Shown here in pieces: positions 34,527-44,244 of a stretch of 64,000 bases of DNA (positions are counted from its first letter, which is position 1; the number at the start of each line of letters is the position of its first letter). The notes under the pieces were generated by a model, which was given only the letters and a program-made list of their open reading frames with translations, ran no database searches and was not told the origin of the DNA. The position numbers were made by a program, and so were the translations under genes. Source of the stretch: Tubiluchus corallicola (lineage: Eukaryota; Priapulida; Priapulimorpha; Priapulimorphida; Tubiluchidae); the NCBI GenBank assembly GCA_030141605.1, contig JAQGDQ010000596.1:64501-128500 (forward strand). The letters are read 5' to 3'.

Positions 34527-37500
34527 TCAAAATAATCGACCGACGTACCGGCAACGTGGATATTGTAGTTCCAGTGATGGCCATTGTACTAATATGTAGT
34601 CTGCAAACCAGTAAAGAATCTTTCCAGACAGCGACAATGTTTTTACTCGGCAAATGCTTTCCACAAAAACTATTTTCACTTGTCTGATGAATAGCACCTG
34701 TTTAAAAAATTTGTACTGTAACATACATTCTTAGTTTAAACAAGAAATCAATATTTCTTAAAGTACTATGTACAGTAAACTATGTACGACTCGACCCAGT
34801 GTAACTCAAATTCTTGCGTATCTCGGATGGATCTCGTGGAATGGATTTTCCCTTTCATTTTTCCCTTTACCAAACTTCGTGTAACTCAAAATCTGCAAGT
34901 CGAATTATCGCGTAACTCAAACCGATTTCCCAGTATGATTTACAAGAATTTGACTGAAAAAATAACCCCGCCCATCTCAAACAAACTCCCAAGTGAGAAA
35001 TCCTACGCGAAAGTGTAGAAGAACGCTGAACACAACATGACTTAACGAACGTGCTTTAATGTAGATCACAATATTATTATTGCCAAATTCTATTAATCAT
35101 GCTACTCAGACTGCAATAGAGGTGGACCAGTCATTTTACTTTCGATTATTCATAAAAACTGTCTAATATTTGATTAAAGGCCCAGTTTGTCATTTTCACA
35201 GGCAGCAGCGTTACTAGTTTATTATCCGTCATTGATGAGTGACTCAATCTTGTTTTCTTACGAACGTTGTCTAACTCGGACAAATTTTCCGTTCCGGAGG
35301 TGTTCGAGTGGAACGTAGTAGTTTACGGAAGGTCATTCTCCGTACCTACAAATGAAGCCGTACGAATGCTAGTCACAAACACAAACACTACTTCCTGTAG
35401 CTCTATAAGTTAATTTATCTCTGAAAATTCCACCACCGATGCTGCACCTTAATACTGTAGTAGAGTAATCCTAAAATGAAAAGAAACTTCTACTGTGCAT
35501 CGAGTCATGCAGTCTACGTAATCTGCTTCATTTTGGCTTCCTCGCTCATCACATGATCTCATTTCATAGCCAAGGAAACTAATCTCATACGCATAAAAGC
35601 AAAGTGATCAGATTCAAAAGCAAACCTAGGTGTTACGCAACGTGAGATTAAGCCGTTATAGTTATAGAAGCATGTTCTAACGAATCCACAAGTTATACAA
35701 GCATATTCTAACGAATCCACAAGTTATACAAGCATGTTCTAACGAATCCACAAGTTATACAAGCATGTTCTAACGAATCCACAAGTTAAACAAGCATGTT
35801 CTAAGGATTCTACAAGTTATACAAGCATGTCCTAACGAATCCACAAGTTATACAAGCATGTTCTAAGGATTCCACAAGTTATACAAGCATGTCCTAACGA
35901 ATCCACAAGTTATACAAGCATGTTCTAACGAATCCACAAGTCACACAAGCATGTTCTAACGAATCCACAAGTCATACAAGCATGTTCTAACGAATCTACA
36001 AGTTATACAAGCATGTTCTAACGAATCCACAAGATATGCAAGCATGTTCTAACGAATCCACAAGTCATACAAGCATGTTCTAAGGAATCCACAAGTTATA
36101 CAAGCATGTTTTAACGAATCCACAAGTTATACGAGCATGTTCTAAGGAATCCACAAGTTATACAACCAGGTTCTAAAAATCCAATGCGTTTCTGAAATGC
36201 AGGCACTAGCGCCCGTCTAACTAGCAAATAGTGAAATGTAGCGAAAAACTAGTGACGAAAATGTGAGACTGTGTGGTAATAATTCTTTCACGTAAGTCAT
36301 TATTGAAAAAACAGTACATTTCCTTTCAATATTTTAAAGAGTAGATTGTTTTGACCTACTGTTTAAAATTGGGTTCGTTTTTGCTTTAAGTTACAATCTT
36401 TCTGAAAAAGGCCAGAAGACGTCTCACAGACACAGAATCACCCCCCCCCCAGCTGGCTGGACTCCTGATTTCGGTTCGTGACGAGATGGCAACCCTAGAT
36501 TAGTCATTACATTTATTGACGACTGTAGTTATTATTAGTCACTGGTCAAATAGGTCAAATATAATCACGAAGGTAAGATTTCTTTTTGCAAAAAATGGAT
36601 TAACCAAAAAAGTATCTCGTGCCAAGCCCTTCTGACCTCAATCAGATTTTCATGCTTTCGCAAAACTCTGTAAACGATGCGTAAGATTTACTAACCTTAA
36701 GGAGGAATGCAGCTCCGCATACGGGGACGCACGTTCCGGGACCGTTGCACAATACCTGCAATGATAATTAACCACTAAAATGTTATTACAGGTAGAACTA
36801 ACCACGACAATCATATGTAAACATTTGCTATTAGCTGAACACCAGATCAGACAGACATCAGTACCGTTGAGTAAACTGTTTGCCCTCTTTTCCCCTCTCC
36901 TTTAAAGGAAAACTGGATGATTGATTCCACTCAATCTCGTTTTATTTTACTGTCCAAAATATACATTTTCTTGCCTATAAAAGTTAGCAATTGTTTCTCA
37001 TATTTGAATAATTACCTTGGAAAGAGAATTAACAGCAACCGAACACAGCAGGGGTGTGCAAATTGCGGCCGTGGGCTACTTGTGGCCCGCCGAGAAATTT
37101 TGTGCGGCCCGCAAGGAGATTTGTCAACCTAATGAAAGTGCAGCCCGGGTGATTAATTGAGTGTATCCAGCTGAAGTCTGTGCCACGATCCCAAAGATAG
37201 TGCGGGTAGTTTTTTCTACTAGATCGGATGCCATTAACCCTTACAAGGCGGTTGTAGCTTAATGTCACTGTACTACTCAGACAGTGTGATACACATTACT
37301 AATATGCATTGTAATGAAATTACCACTATCTGTACTGAAAGTAGAAATATATGGTTTTTAATATAAATTTTAATACTTCTAAAATAGTTTCTTGAGTGTA
37401 GTAGTAAATGATGTACGCAGGTTGGATGCAAAAAAATCGTTATTAGGCCTTTCTGTACTTGGCTCCTTGATCAAACTGCCTGTGGCCTGCAGGAATTGCG

Positions 37501-40458
37501 GGAAAGTTTAATGTGGCCCGGCTAGTCAGATAATTTGCACACCCCTGGAATATAGCTATCACTTACGTCGCAAACTAATCACAATTTGTGCAATGATATG
37601 CATCTTCCTTGCACATCAAGCATGTTTGCGTAAGCGAAGATTGCTATAAGACGCTGAAATGATGTCACAAAAATGAGCTCTACATCACACTGATGTCACA
37701 GACAAACACTGCAGTTCATGATCATGCTTATCACAGTATGGCACTATTTGTCGGCCACGCGAATGTGACAAAAAAGCGCCAATGCCAGCCTTAGTGGATT
37801 CACCAAGCCGAGCGTGGCTTTGAAAGTTTAACAAAATTAAACTATCCGAGTTAATTATTATTTAATTTAAGCTTTGATTGAAAAAGCTGTTATTGTTTTC
37901 AATATTTTCAAGCATACTTTATTCTGAACTTATGTTTACACAATCATCCAGTTTTCCTTTAATTTGTTCTTGAGTACGATACCAAATTGCTCGCGCCCCA
38001 ACTTTGCTGTTATTCACATCAAAACTGCAAAAAGCTTTTTCTCTCTTAGAAATAAATTCTTAGAAACTTTGAAAGAGATAGGAAGATCAACCTCTTGTCT
38101 TGTATAGTTACAGTAAGTTCAATTCAATGTTTGTGTGTTTGCTGATTTCAAATGTTCAACAAATGCGTTCAATAACTAACAGATGAATTCAGTAAACTTG
38201 TAGTGAAACGAATGAACGCCCAGAGAGCAATGATACAAAAACCAGAACGCCCATGAAAAAGATGAAAGAACACGAACATTATTTACCAGTTCAGGTCTGT
38301 GCCTGAAGACAACAGGTATGGAATACAAGCAAGCATAAATAGTAGAAATGATTGAGGAGATCCATGACTGATTCACTTTCCTGCTTCTGGGTATGGCCAC
38401 CACCTTACTGTCATGCTGCAAAACAAAGTTTTGAAGTTCTAGAAAAAAGTGATAACATATACTCATATCTCGATTTGCCGGCGAAAGCGGAGAGACGTCA
38501 GTCAGAATTTGCCAATTGTCCATATTTACCGAAACTAAGCTAATACTGCAAGTGCCATGTATTACAGGTAATGTAGATTCAATCACCTAATTGTCTCAAA
38601 AACATCTAATACAGGCCACTCCTGATATACAAGCTACACGTGTCGTTATATGCTGCTTGGTTGCACTGATGTAATGATGTAAACAAAGTGATGGCCCACC
38701 AACTAGCGGTCAGCTTGCGAAACAATAGATTGTGTCTGTACTTTCAACGGTCCAGGTTTTGTTCGATTTTTCCGATGTCCATCAAAGCGAGGTCCGGCAA
38801 ACCCGAGATATGAGTGTATATATTTAGCTATGAACTTATAATAAGGGCATTCATTTAGGTTAAGCAGTGTATTGTCCATTGTATGTTTGTGGATAAGCCG
38901 TATTACAAAATATCCTTATATAATTACATATTATACTAGCTATCTATCATAACACTTAAACATACTGTATGACCCTCATATGATTTTAAAAATTCATAAG
39001 CAGTGTTGCCAATCCATAAGTAAATGTAAAGAGAGAGTTAATCATAACACAGTTTATATTAACGATGCGATTAATTCTAGAATTCTACCTGATTAATTTT
39101 ACGTGACCCGATGAAGGAAGCAGTGGTTTCCCGAAAGTCGTTATCGTTAATAAACTTCGCTGTGATTAACTTACCTCTCTGCTTTTACATAATAAGCCTG
39201 TTCACAGTTCCAGTGATTGATGAGGTAAAAAGTTAAACCAGACAAAGCTATTTGCAGCCCAAGCTATTGTAATAGTAACAGTTTAAACAGCTAGCAAGGA
39301 CCTTACCTAGTTCATTATTTGTTCTCAAGTAAGATCCTGCTAGCAAATCACTCTACGCACAGACTTAACGCATAATTAAATAAAGTCCACGTAAAACAAC
39401 TGATATTACTGAATTGATGCAGCAGACGGATTTGCTTTACCCACATGTCATGTGACAGTTGTAGTTAAGACGTGCTGCTGTGGTGCACTTAACCTTTGAC
39501 CTGCAGCAGTTGGGCGTGCAAAACTGTGAGAAAGCTTATTGCTTTTATTTGCTCTTTCTTCCAGTTTTCCACAGTCAAGTGACACGAGGTGTGCGACTGG
39601 CTAGATAGACCATGTTGATGAATCACCAAATCTGTCCTAAAAATACTAACGAACTGCCACTATAACAACACAAACTTACAAAAACGGAAAACGTCATTGC
39701 ACAAATAAGTTACAGACGAATAAAACGAAAGTTTTTACCTTTCCAAAGTCTTCCATGCTCGCCTTGAGTTTATCTTTGCTTAAATTATCAGTCTCGGCTA
39801 CTATGAATATCCTAGGAGTATACATTTTACCAAGTACTGCAACCAAGCGCATCATTTCCATACTGTGTCCACCTATATAAAAAAGTATTAGTCTTAGAAT
39901 CTTGAACTTTTTCTGGCCTCTCTTTCAACTGCACGTTCTAATCTCACAAGCAAGTAGTAAGACTTTTTAATATTCTTAGTATTTTGCGCATTCTCAATTG
40001 CACATAAGATGTTCAGTAAATTACTTCACATCAGCAATACTATTGATGAGAAAAGTTCATTATTATTAATCTTATAATAGTCGCATACTGCAAATTAATA
40101 ATTTCAGTATCAATACTCATACTATCATGTCCCAGAGTGCAAACATTGCACAATTATTAAAAAATAACACGTTTGTATACCTTAACCAGAACATTAGCAG
40201 CTGAATTTAATATACTGCAATATTTGAGATACATGCTGTTTTTATATTAAATTTTTTGCTACCGATACAGTCTCACCAAACTTTGTAAATCTATCTGATT
40301 TTACCTGAGCCCATGACGATCATTGCTTTCGTACAAGTCTTCCTCTTAAATTTGCTGGTCGTAGAAGGACTTCTGCGAAGAATTGCCATCAAGTATGCTA
40401 TCCTTAAGCACAACAAAAACTGAAGTCCAGCAAAACCTAACAAGCAGGTGCCAAGCAT
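34527..40458 (-). CDS. ALG14: ALG14, UDP-GlcNAc transferase membrane subunit (5 exons)
   Basis: ER membrane anchor that, with ALG13, adds the second GlcNAc to dolichol-PP-GlcNAc in N-glycan precursor synthesis. Exons I assembled on the minus strand: 40458-40305, 39872-39739, 38415-38287, 36755-36696 and 34697-34527 (stop). All have GT..AG borders with compatible phases, giving 215 residues, close to human (216). Landmarks in order: N-terminal membrane helix (MLGTCLLGFAGLQFLLCLRI), MIVMGSGGHSMEMMRL, IFIVAETDNLS, AIPRSRKVNQSWISS, VLCNGPGTCVPVC, IVFVESICRVKTLSLSGKIL, DYILVQWPSL, YVGRLF. The extended frame to 40497 begins with TTG, so ATG at 40458 is preferred. Minus-strand AATAAA lies at 34402-34397. 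Introns 2, 3 and 4 carry inserted elements. Confidence 0.95.
34771..35336. mobile_element. Degenerate pogo/Tigger-like MITE in ALG14 intron 4
   Basis: The left end TACAGTAAACTATGTACGAC and the complement of the right end GTAAACTACTACGTTCCACT are similar. Subterminal CTCGACCC...GTAACTCAAA / GTCTAACTCGGACAAA look like the pogo/Tigger style. The ends are worn, so the boundary and family are tentative. Confidence 0.45.
35671..36180. repeat. 31-bp minisatellite, 16 units, in ALG14 intron 4
   Basis: CATGTTCTAACGAATCCACA begins at 35671, 35702, 35733, 35764 and so on to 36136, exactly every 31 bases, with a decayed 17th unit. Variants TCC/TTC, ACG/AGG and GTTAT/GTCAT recur in separate units. Confidence 0.95.
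36181..36350. repeat. Dispersed repeat, inverted copy of 5150-5330
   Basis: Matches 5150-5330 in reverse complement (GGCACTAGCGCCCGTCTAAC; AAAGAGTAGATTGTTTTGA). It directly abuts the 31-bp minisatellite, so the minisatellite may belong to the same element. Confidence 0.65.
36906..37958. mobile_element. TTAA-flanked MITE in ALG14 intron 3 (contains a nested hAT MITE)
   Basis: Perfect 18-bp inverted ends AGGAAAACTGGATGATTG, with TTAA on both sides (36902-36905 and 37959-37962). The TTAA duplication fits piggyBac or Kolobok superfamilies. It is interrupted by the hAT-like element at 37049-37547; without it, the element is about 546 bp. A partial inverted copy is at 322-620. Confidence 0.85.
37049..37547. 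mobile_element. hAT-like MITE nested in the TTAA element
   Basis: Perfect 16-bp inverted ends CAGGGGTGTGCAAATT. Flanks GAACACAG (37041-37048) and GAATATAG (37548-37555) match at 6 of 8, differing only by two C/T transitions. The interior has GTGGCCCG / CGGGCCAC subterminal words. No transposase. Confidence 0.9.
38457..38821. mobile_element. Tigger/pogo-like MITE in ALG14 intron 2
   Basis: The left end ATATACTCATATCTCGATTT and the complement of the right end ATATACACTCATATCTCGGG form inverted repeats, continuing into TTGCCGG on both sides. TA is present at both borders. About 365 bp, no coding capacity. Confidence 0.75.
39023..39190. repeat. Foldback with hammerhead-like core in ALG14 intron 2
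   Basis: Arms 39023-39066 and 39143-39190 are imperfect inverted repeats (GTTAATCATAACACAGTTTA against the complement of TTAATCACAGCGAAGTTTAT; both reach TTAACGAT). Between them lies CCGATGA (39108), a GGAA/TTCC stem-loop and CCGAAAG (39131), the order CUGAUGA - stem II - GAAA of a hammerhead, with one C for U in the first box. The retroelement origin (Penelope-like) is a guess. Confidence 0.5.
39193..39538. mobile_element. MITE with AAGCCTTTTCACAGTT-type ends, copy 2, in ALG14 intron 2
   Basis: Starts TAAGCCTGTTCACAGTTCC and ends AACTGTGAGAAAGCTTA. The body matches the element at 29946-30381 but lacks about 90 bases. It lies directly next to the foldback at 39023-39190. Confidence 0.8.
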
Positions 40459-41706
40459 TGTGAGAATCTCAAGCTGATGGCTTTTCCATAACGTCAATCA
40501 CCCAGAACAGTGGAACTTGCACAAACACATTTATGTCTTCCAGACATTAGTCGTTACGAATTAGTCTAGTTTTGTACATTAACGAAGCGCCATTATCTCC
40601 ACCAGAAGTCATGCAAGAGGCACAGAAGTCTGAAGAAATTGGCAAAAAAGTTCTACAAATCAGTAAGCAAGACTCGAGAGGCAGTATAGTATTTCAGTTT
40701 CTTGTAATTAAAATTCCTCCTACATGTGATACTAAAATAGTAGGCCTGTCCATCTATCCGTTAGGTACCTAAATCCCATTTATATCAGGGGTAGTGACAA
40801 CGAGTTGTTTCACTACTAGGATGCTAGTTTGAATTTGCTAAAATGCAAACATAAAATATATACTTTCACACAAACATGTATCGAAATTATTAGCTGCAGA
40901 CTGTGTCCAAATCATAAAGCTGCAGTATAACTAATTATACTGTAGTGTTACCATCATAAATTCATCAAGCGTTCATTATCTCGTTTTTGTATTATAGTTT
41001 ATTTGGCAGGCACAATTCATAAATGAAAGAAAACAGCAAAACAACTAAACGCTGCCATGCTGGTAATTCATAGCTTTGCTGTTGCTATGTGAACTCCAAA
41101 ACTGGCGACGCATCAATTTGATGTTTGTGTAGAAACACCTTCAAAACGCACCCGCTACAGTGAATGTTTTAAGTTCTACGAAGTAGCAAAATTCGTGATA
41201 CTACCAGAGAGTATCACCAATAAATGATTAACAAAAATGAGTTAATTTACTCAGAGTTCAGTTCACCACAGTAAGTGTATAATTAAGAATGATTACAAAC
41301 TGTACAGTAGCAAACTTTGATGACCAATAATTGTTATTTTGCAACCCTTTCTACTGCAACCACTGACACTTTTTGATGTATACTTTTATTGCAATTGTTA
41401 ATTAACTATAGAACTTTTTGTGTATCTTGTGATTCCGGCGTTAATTAGGAGGTAAATAAAAATGTTTATGTCTATGTAAAACGTCTAACCACCACATTAA
41501 AGAAATACTAAAATAACTCGAACAAGCTTTAAAAATAACTAGGTAATTTATCCAATTAATTTCAAAAACCAATTAATTTCAGAATACAAACTTCGTTGAA
41601 TAGGGTAATCCAACAAAAAGCTGAATGAAGAGCACTTATGTGAGAATTATTCTCGCGTAACATCTGTATTATAATACCAAAATTAAAAAGACAAAATAAA
41701 GATTAT
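40459..41706. other. 5' flank of ALG14 and spacer
   Basis: Likely contains the ALG14 promoter, with no clear core element. An open stretch at about 40578-40663 (NEAPLSPPEVMQEAQKSEE) ends at a donor-like GTAAGC and could be an exon of a divergent gene, but it has no ATG at its start and no partner exon was found. Near 41450, AAATAAAAATGTTTATGTCT looks like the 3' end of a LINE copy. From 41680, AATAAAGATTATACTAC runs into a TAC repeat as at 22945. Confidence 0.4.
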
Positions 41707-41754
41707 ACTACTACTGCTGCTAGTACTACTACTACTACTACTACTACAACTACA

Positions 41755-41819
<65 letters not shown>

Positions 41820-41825
41820 AACTAC
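41707..41825. repeat. (ACT)n microsatellite
   Basis: About 120 bases of TAC/ACT triplets following AATAAAGATTA, probably grown from a retroposon tail. Confidence 0.95.
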
Positions 41826-42154
41826 TAGCTGCATTCTCACGTCACACAAGTCTCAGTGTAAGCTAGATTTCGAACTGCTTGGGTCATTGGCTTTACTAGT
41901 AATCTACTTGTAGAAGGTCCGATGCTGAACCTAACTTCTTTATTTCATTGGTTCAGTGACACAACTTGGACCCATGCTGATTGTCAAAAATTGTAGCAGT
42001 TGCATATGTAGCCAGGCTAAGTATTTCAACTTGAGGTTATCCAAATTTGAAGCATGGAAAGCATTACTTTCAAATTATATTGTATTATAAGTGATTAAAG
42101 TTTTTTAACCCCAAACGTTGCAGGTCTCTGAACACAAACCAGCTCTTGTTCGGC

Positions 42155-42478
42155 AGAGGTGAGCATCGAGCAAGTTTTTCAATTCCAATTTGATTTGAAC
42201 GTAACACTGTTGATTTGAATAATTCAGCACTTCAATCACATACATTTTTTATCATTAAAACGATTGAAACATCATTCAAATAGCATAATTTAGCTGTTAT
42301 TTTTGTGCACAATTTTAAACAAATTACTAGTGGTTTTAATGCAGAACAAATCTTTGTAAGACTAATTTTTACTGGTGGTTTGAAAATCTTCAATCTCAAT
42401 TCGAAATACTGACGTTCAGTTCGAATTCGAAAGTCACAAATTCGATTAGAATTCGCTTTCTCGTGGAGAGTGCTCACC
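42155..42478. mobile_element. hAT-like MITE, degenerate
   Basis: The left end CAGAGGTGAGCATCGAGCAA and the complement of the right end GGGGTGAGCACTCTCCACGA resemble each other, and both sides contain AATTCGAAT-type words. The right end runs into a C-tract (42478-42491). About 320 bp; the target-site duplication was not resolved. Confidence 0.6.
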
Positions 42479-42491
42479 CCCCCCCCCCCCA

Positions 42492-44244
42492 CTGATCACC
42501 AACACTGCCCCCTTTTTAAGCAAAGGATATTATTGTTATTTTTATTATATCCTGACACTATCAATGAAATTATCAAAATACGCTAAGAGATGCTAATGCA
42601 GTCAAATCTCTTTATACAACCTACTCTGGAACTGCAAAAATTGGCGCTAAATAAGTTTGGCAAAAGAACGAGATGCATAAGTACATGTCTACTGTATATG
42701 CAATAATGCCATTTTGTTTTGTTAAAAATATTTCCCAAAGAGAAATTAACGTGTAGTTCCACCAATCTTGTGAACATGTTCATTGTCACAAAAAATAAAT
42801 AAACAACGTATTTTTACCTTTTATCACATCGTTTTTGTAATGTATTTGTAACACATTAGGTTTTGTCAATGCGCCTAATTATAAGTACTCAAATGACTTC
42901 AAAAATAATTATTTGAAATTACATACATTGAAAAACATCACAAAAAAAATCTTCAATTTAATGGCAATAACAAATGTTACATTATTTACTACAAGAGGGA
43001 ACACAATCATAATAGTTTAATTGCCTACATTTATGAACTGCAATTTACAAGTTATAATTGCATGTTTTGCAATTGACATTAATAATATACTTGACATTCT
43101 TGTAGAACAAACCAACTTGTGCAAACGTCAAAATTACTTAATAACACGGAGCCCAACAGATGGCTGATTCGGAGCAATTTTTCTTCACCACATTCTGAAC
43201 ACTACTTTGAAAGTATCAGACATTAATCCCACAATGTCGCCAACAAGAAATACAAATTACAAACATCATAATTTGGTTTTGTTCGTTAACAACCATACAA
43301 CAGTGGCACGATCATGGTCAACAAAAATTTACTAAGTAGAGACAAACACCAATCACTGAGCATATGAGAATGTACAATAAAAAGTAACAAAATGCAGAAC
43401 AATAAGAGCTATCTTCGAGTGAAAAAGAGGAGAAAAGGACAAACATAAAAAATCACTGTTCTGTAATTAATTGGTGCCTGTATTACAAGATTAAAAAAAT
43501 TGCACTGAAGTTTCTTTTGTATATTTTCCATCTTTTTCCCTTTGTTTATTGTATGAATTTTTATTTGCTTTCCCATTCTTGGCATTCAGAATTATTCCCG
43601 AGTACAACAAGGGATCCAAGATGGCACATAAGAATTTTCAGACACTTGAGCATAACAAACTTATCTGTTACAAGCAAGTACTGCTGAGATTGCATATCCC
43701 AAAGATACACTATGATCTTATATAAACAGAAATAGCAGATTCTCACTAGTATATGAAATCAACATTACAAGCTGATAGCTTTCAAATTTTTTAGAGTACA
43801 GAATTATAATACTGTTATTACAATAGCAATTTGTGATTATTTGGCGTCAACAACCCAGAATATATCACCTCTCCAAATAAATACACGTAACTCAAATGTA
43901 TAATGCTCTCTACAGAATCCACTGTTTACATATTTACATAAATAAAATGATGGAAAACTTTTGAAGATCATCATTCATCAAAAAATGGAGCCACAGTTAA
44001 ATAAACACATTGTATAAAGTACCAAAAAATAAACAACACAAATTACAGTTCATAATCAAGTAATTACAGAACATAATCAAAAACATTGCTATAAGCCAGC
44101 CATTACTTAAAACTAAAACGGAAAATTTCATAACTAAAAATGTTCTGCTACAATTAGTGCATAAGACTGTTTTTAATAGGTAGGTATGCAACAATTTGAA
44201 ACAGCAAGTCCCGACAGAAACCAGGACACTGCAACAAGAAAGCT
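42492..44244. other. 3' flank of SPT6, no other gene seen
   Basis: The part near 44244 should be the SPT6 3'UTR. Minus-strand AATAAA signals lie near 43543 and 43561, about 680 bases after the stop. Small frames have no recognisable domain. Confidence 0.45.

Noticed and set aside
35671-36180. CRISPR-like regular array
   Set aside because: Units are directly adjacent with no unique spacers, and it lies in an intron of an animal gene; it is a minisatellite.
40572-40772. Frame divergent from ALG14 as a first exon
   Set aside because: It begins with TTG rather than ATG, and although a donor-like GTAAGC follows, no partner exon or family match was found.
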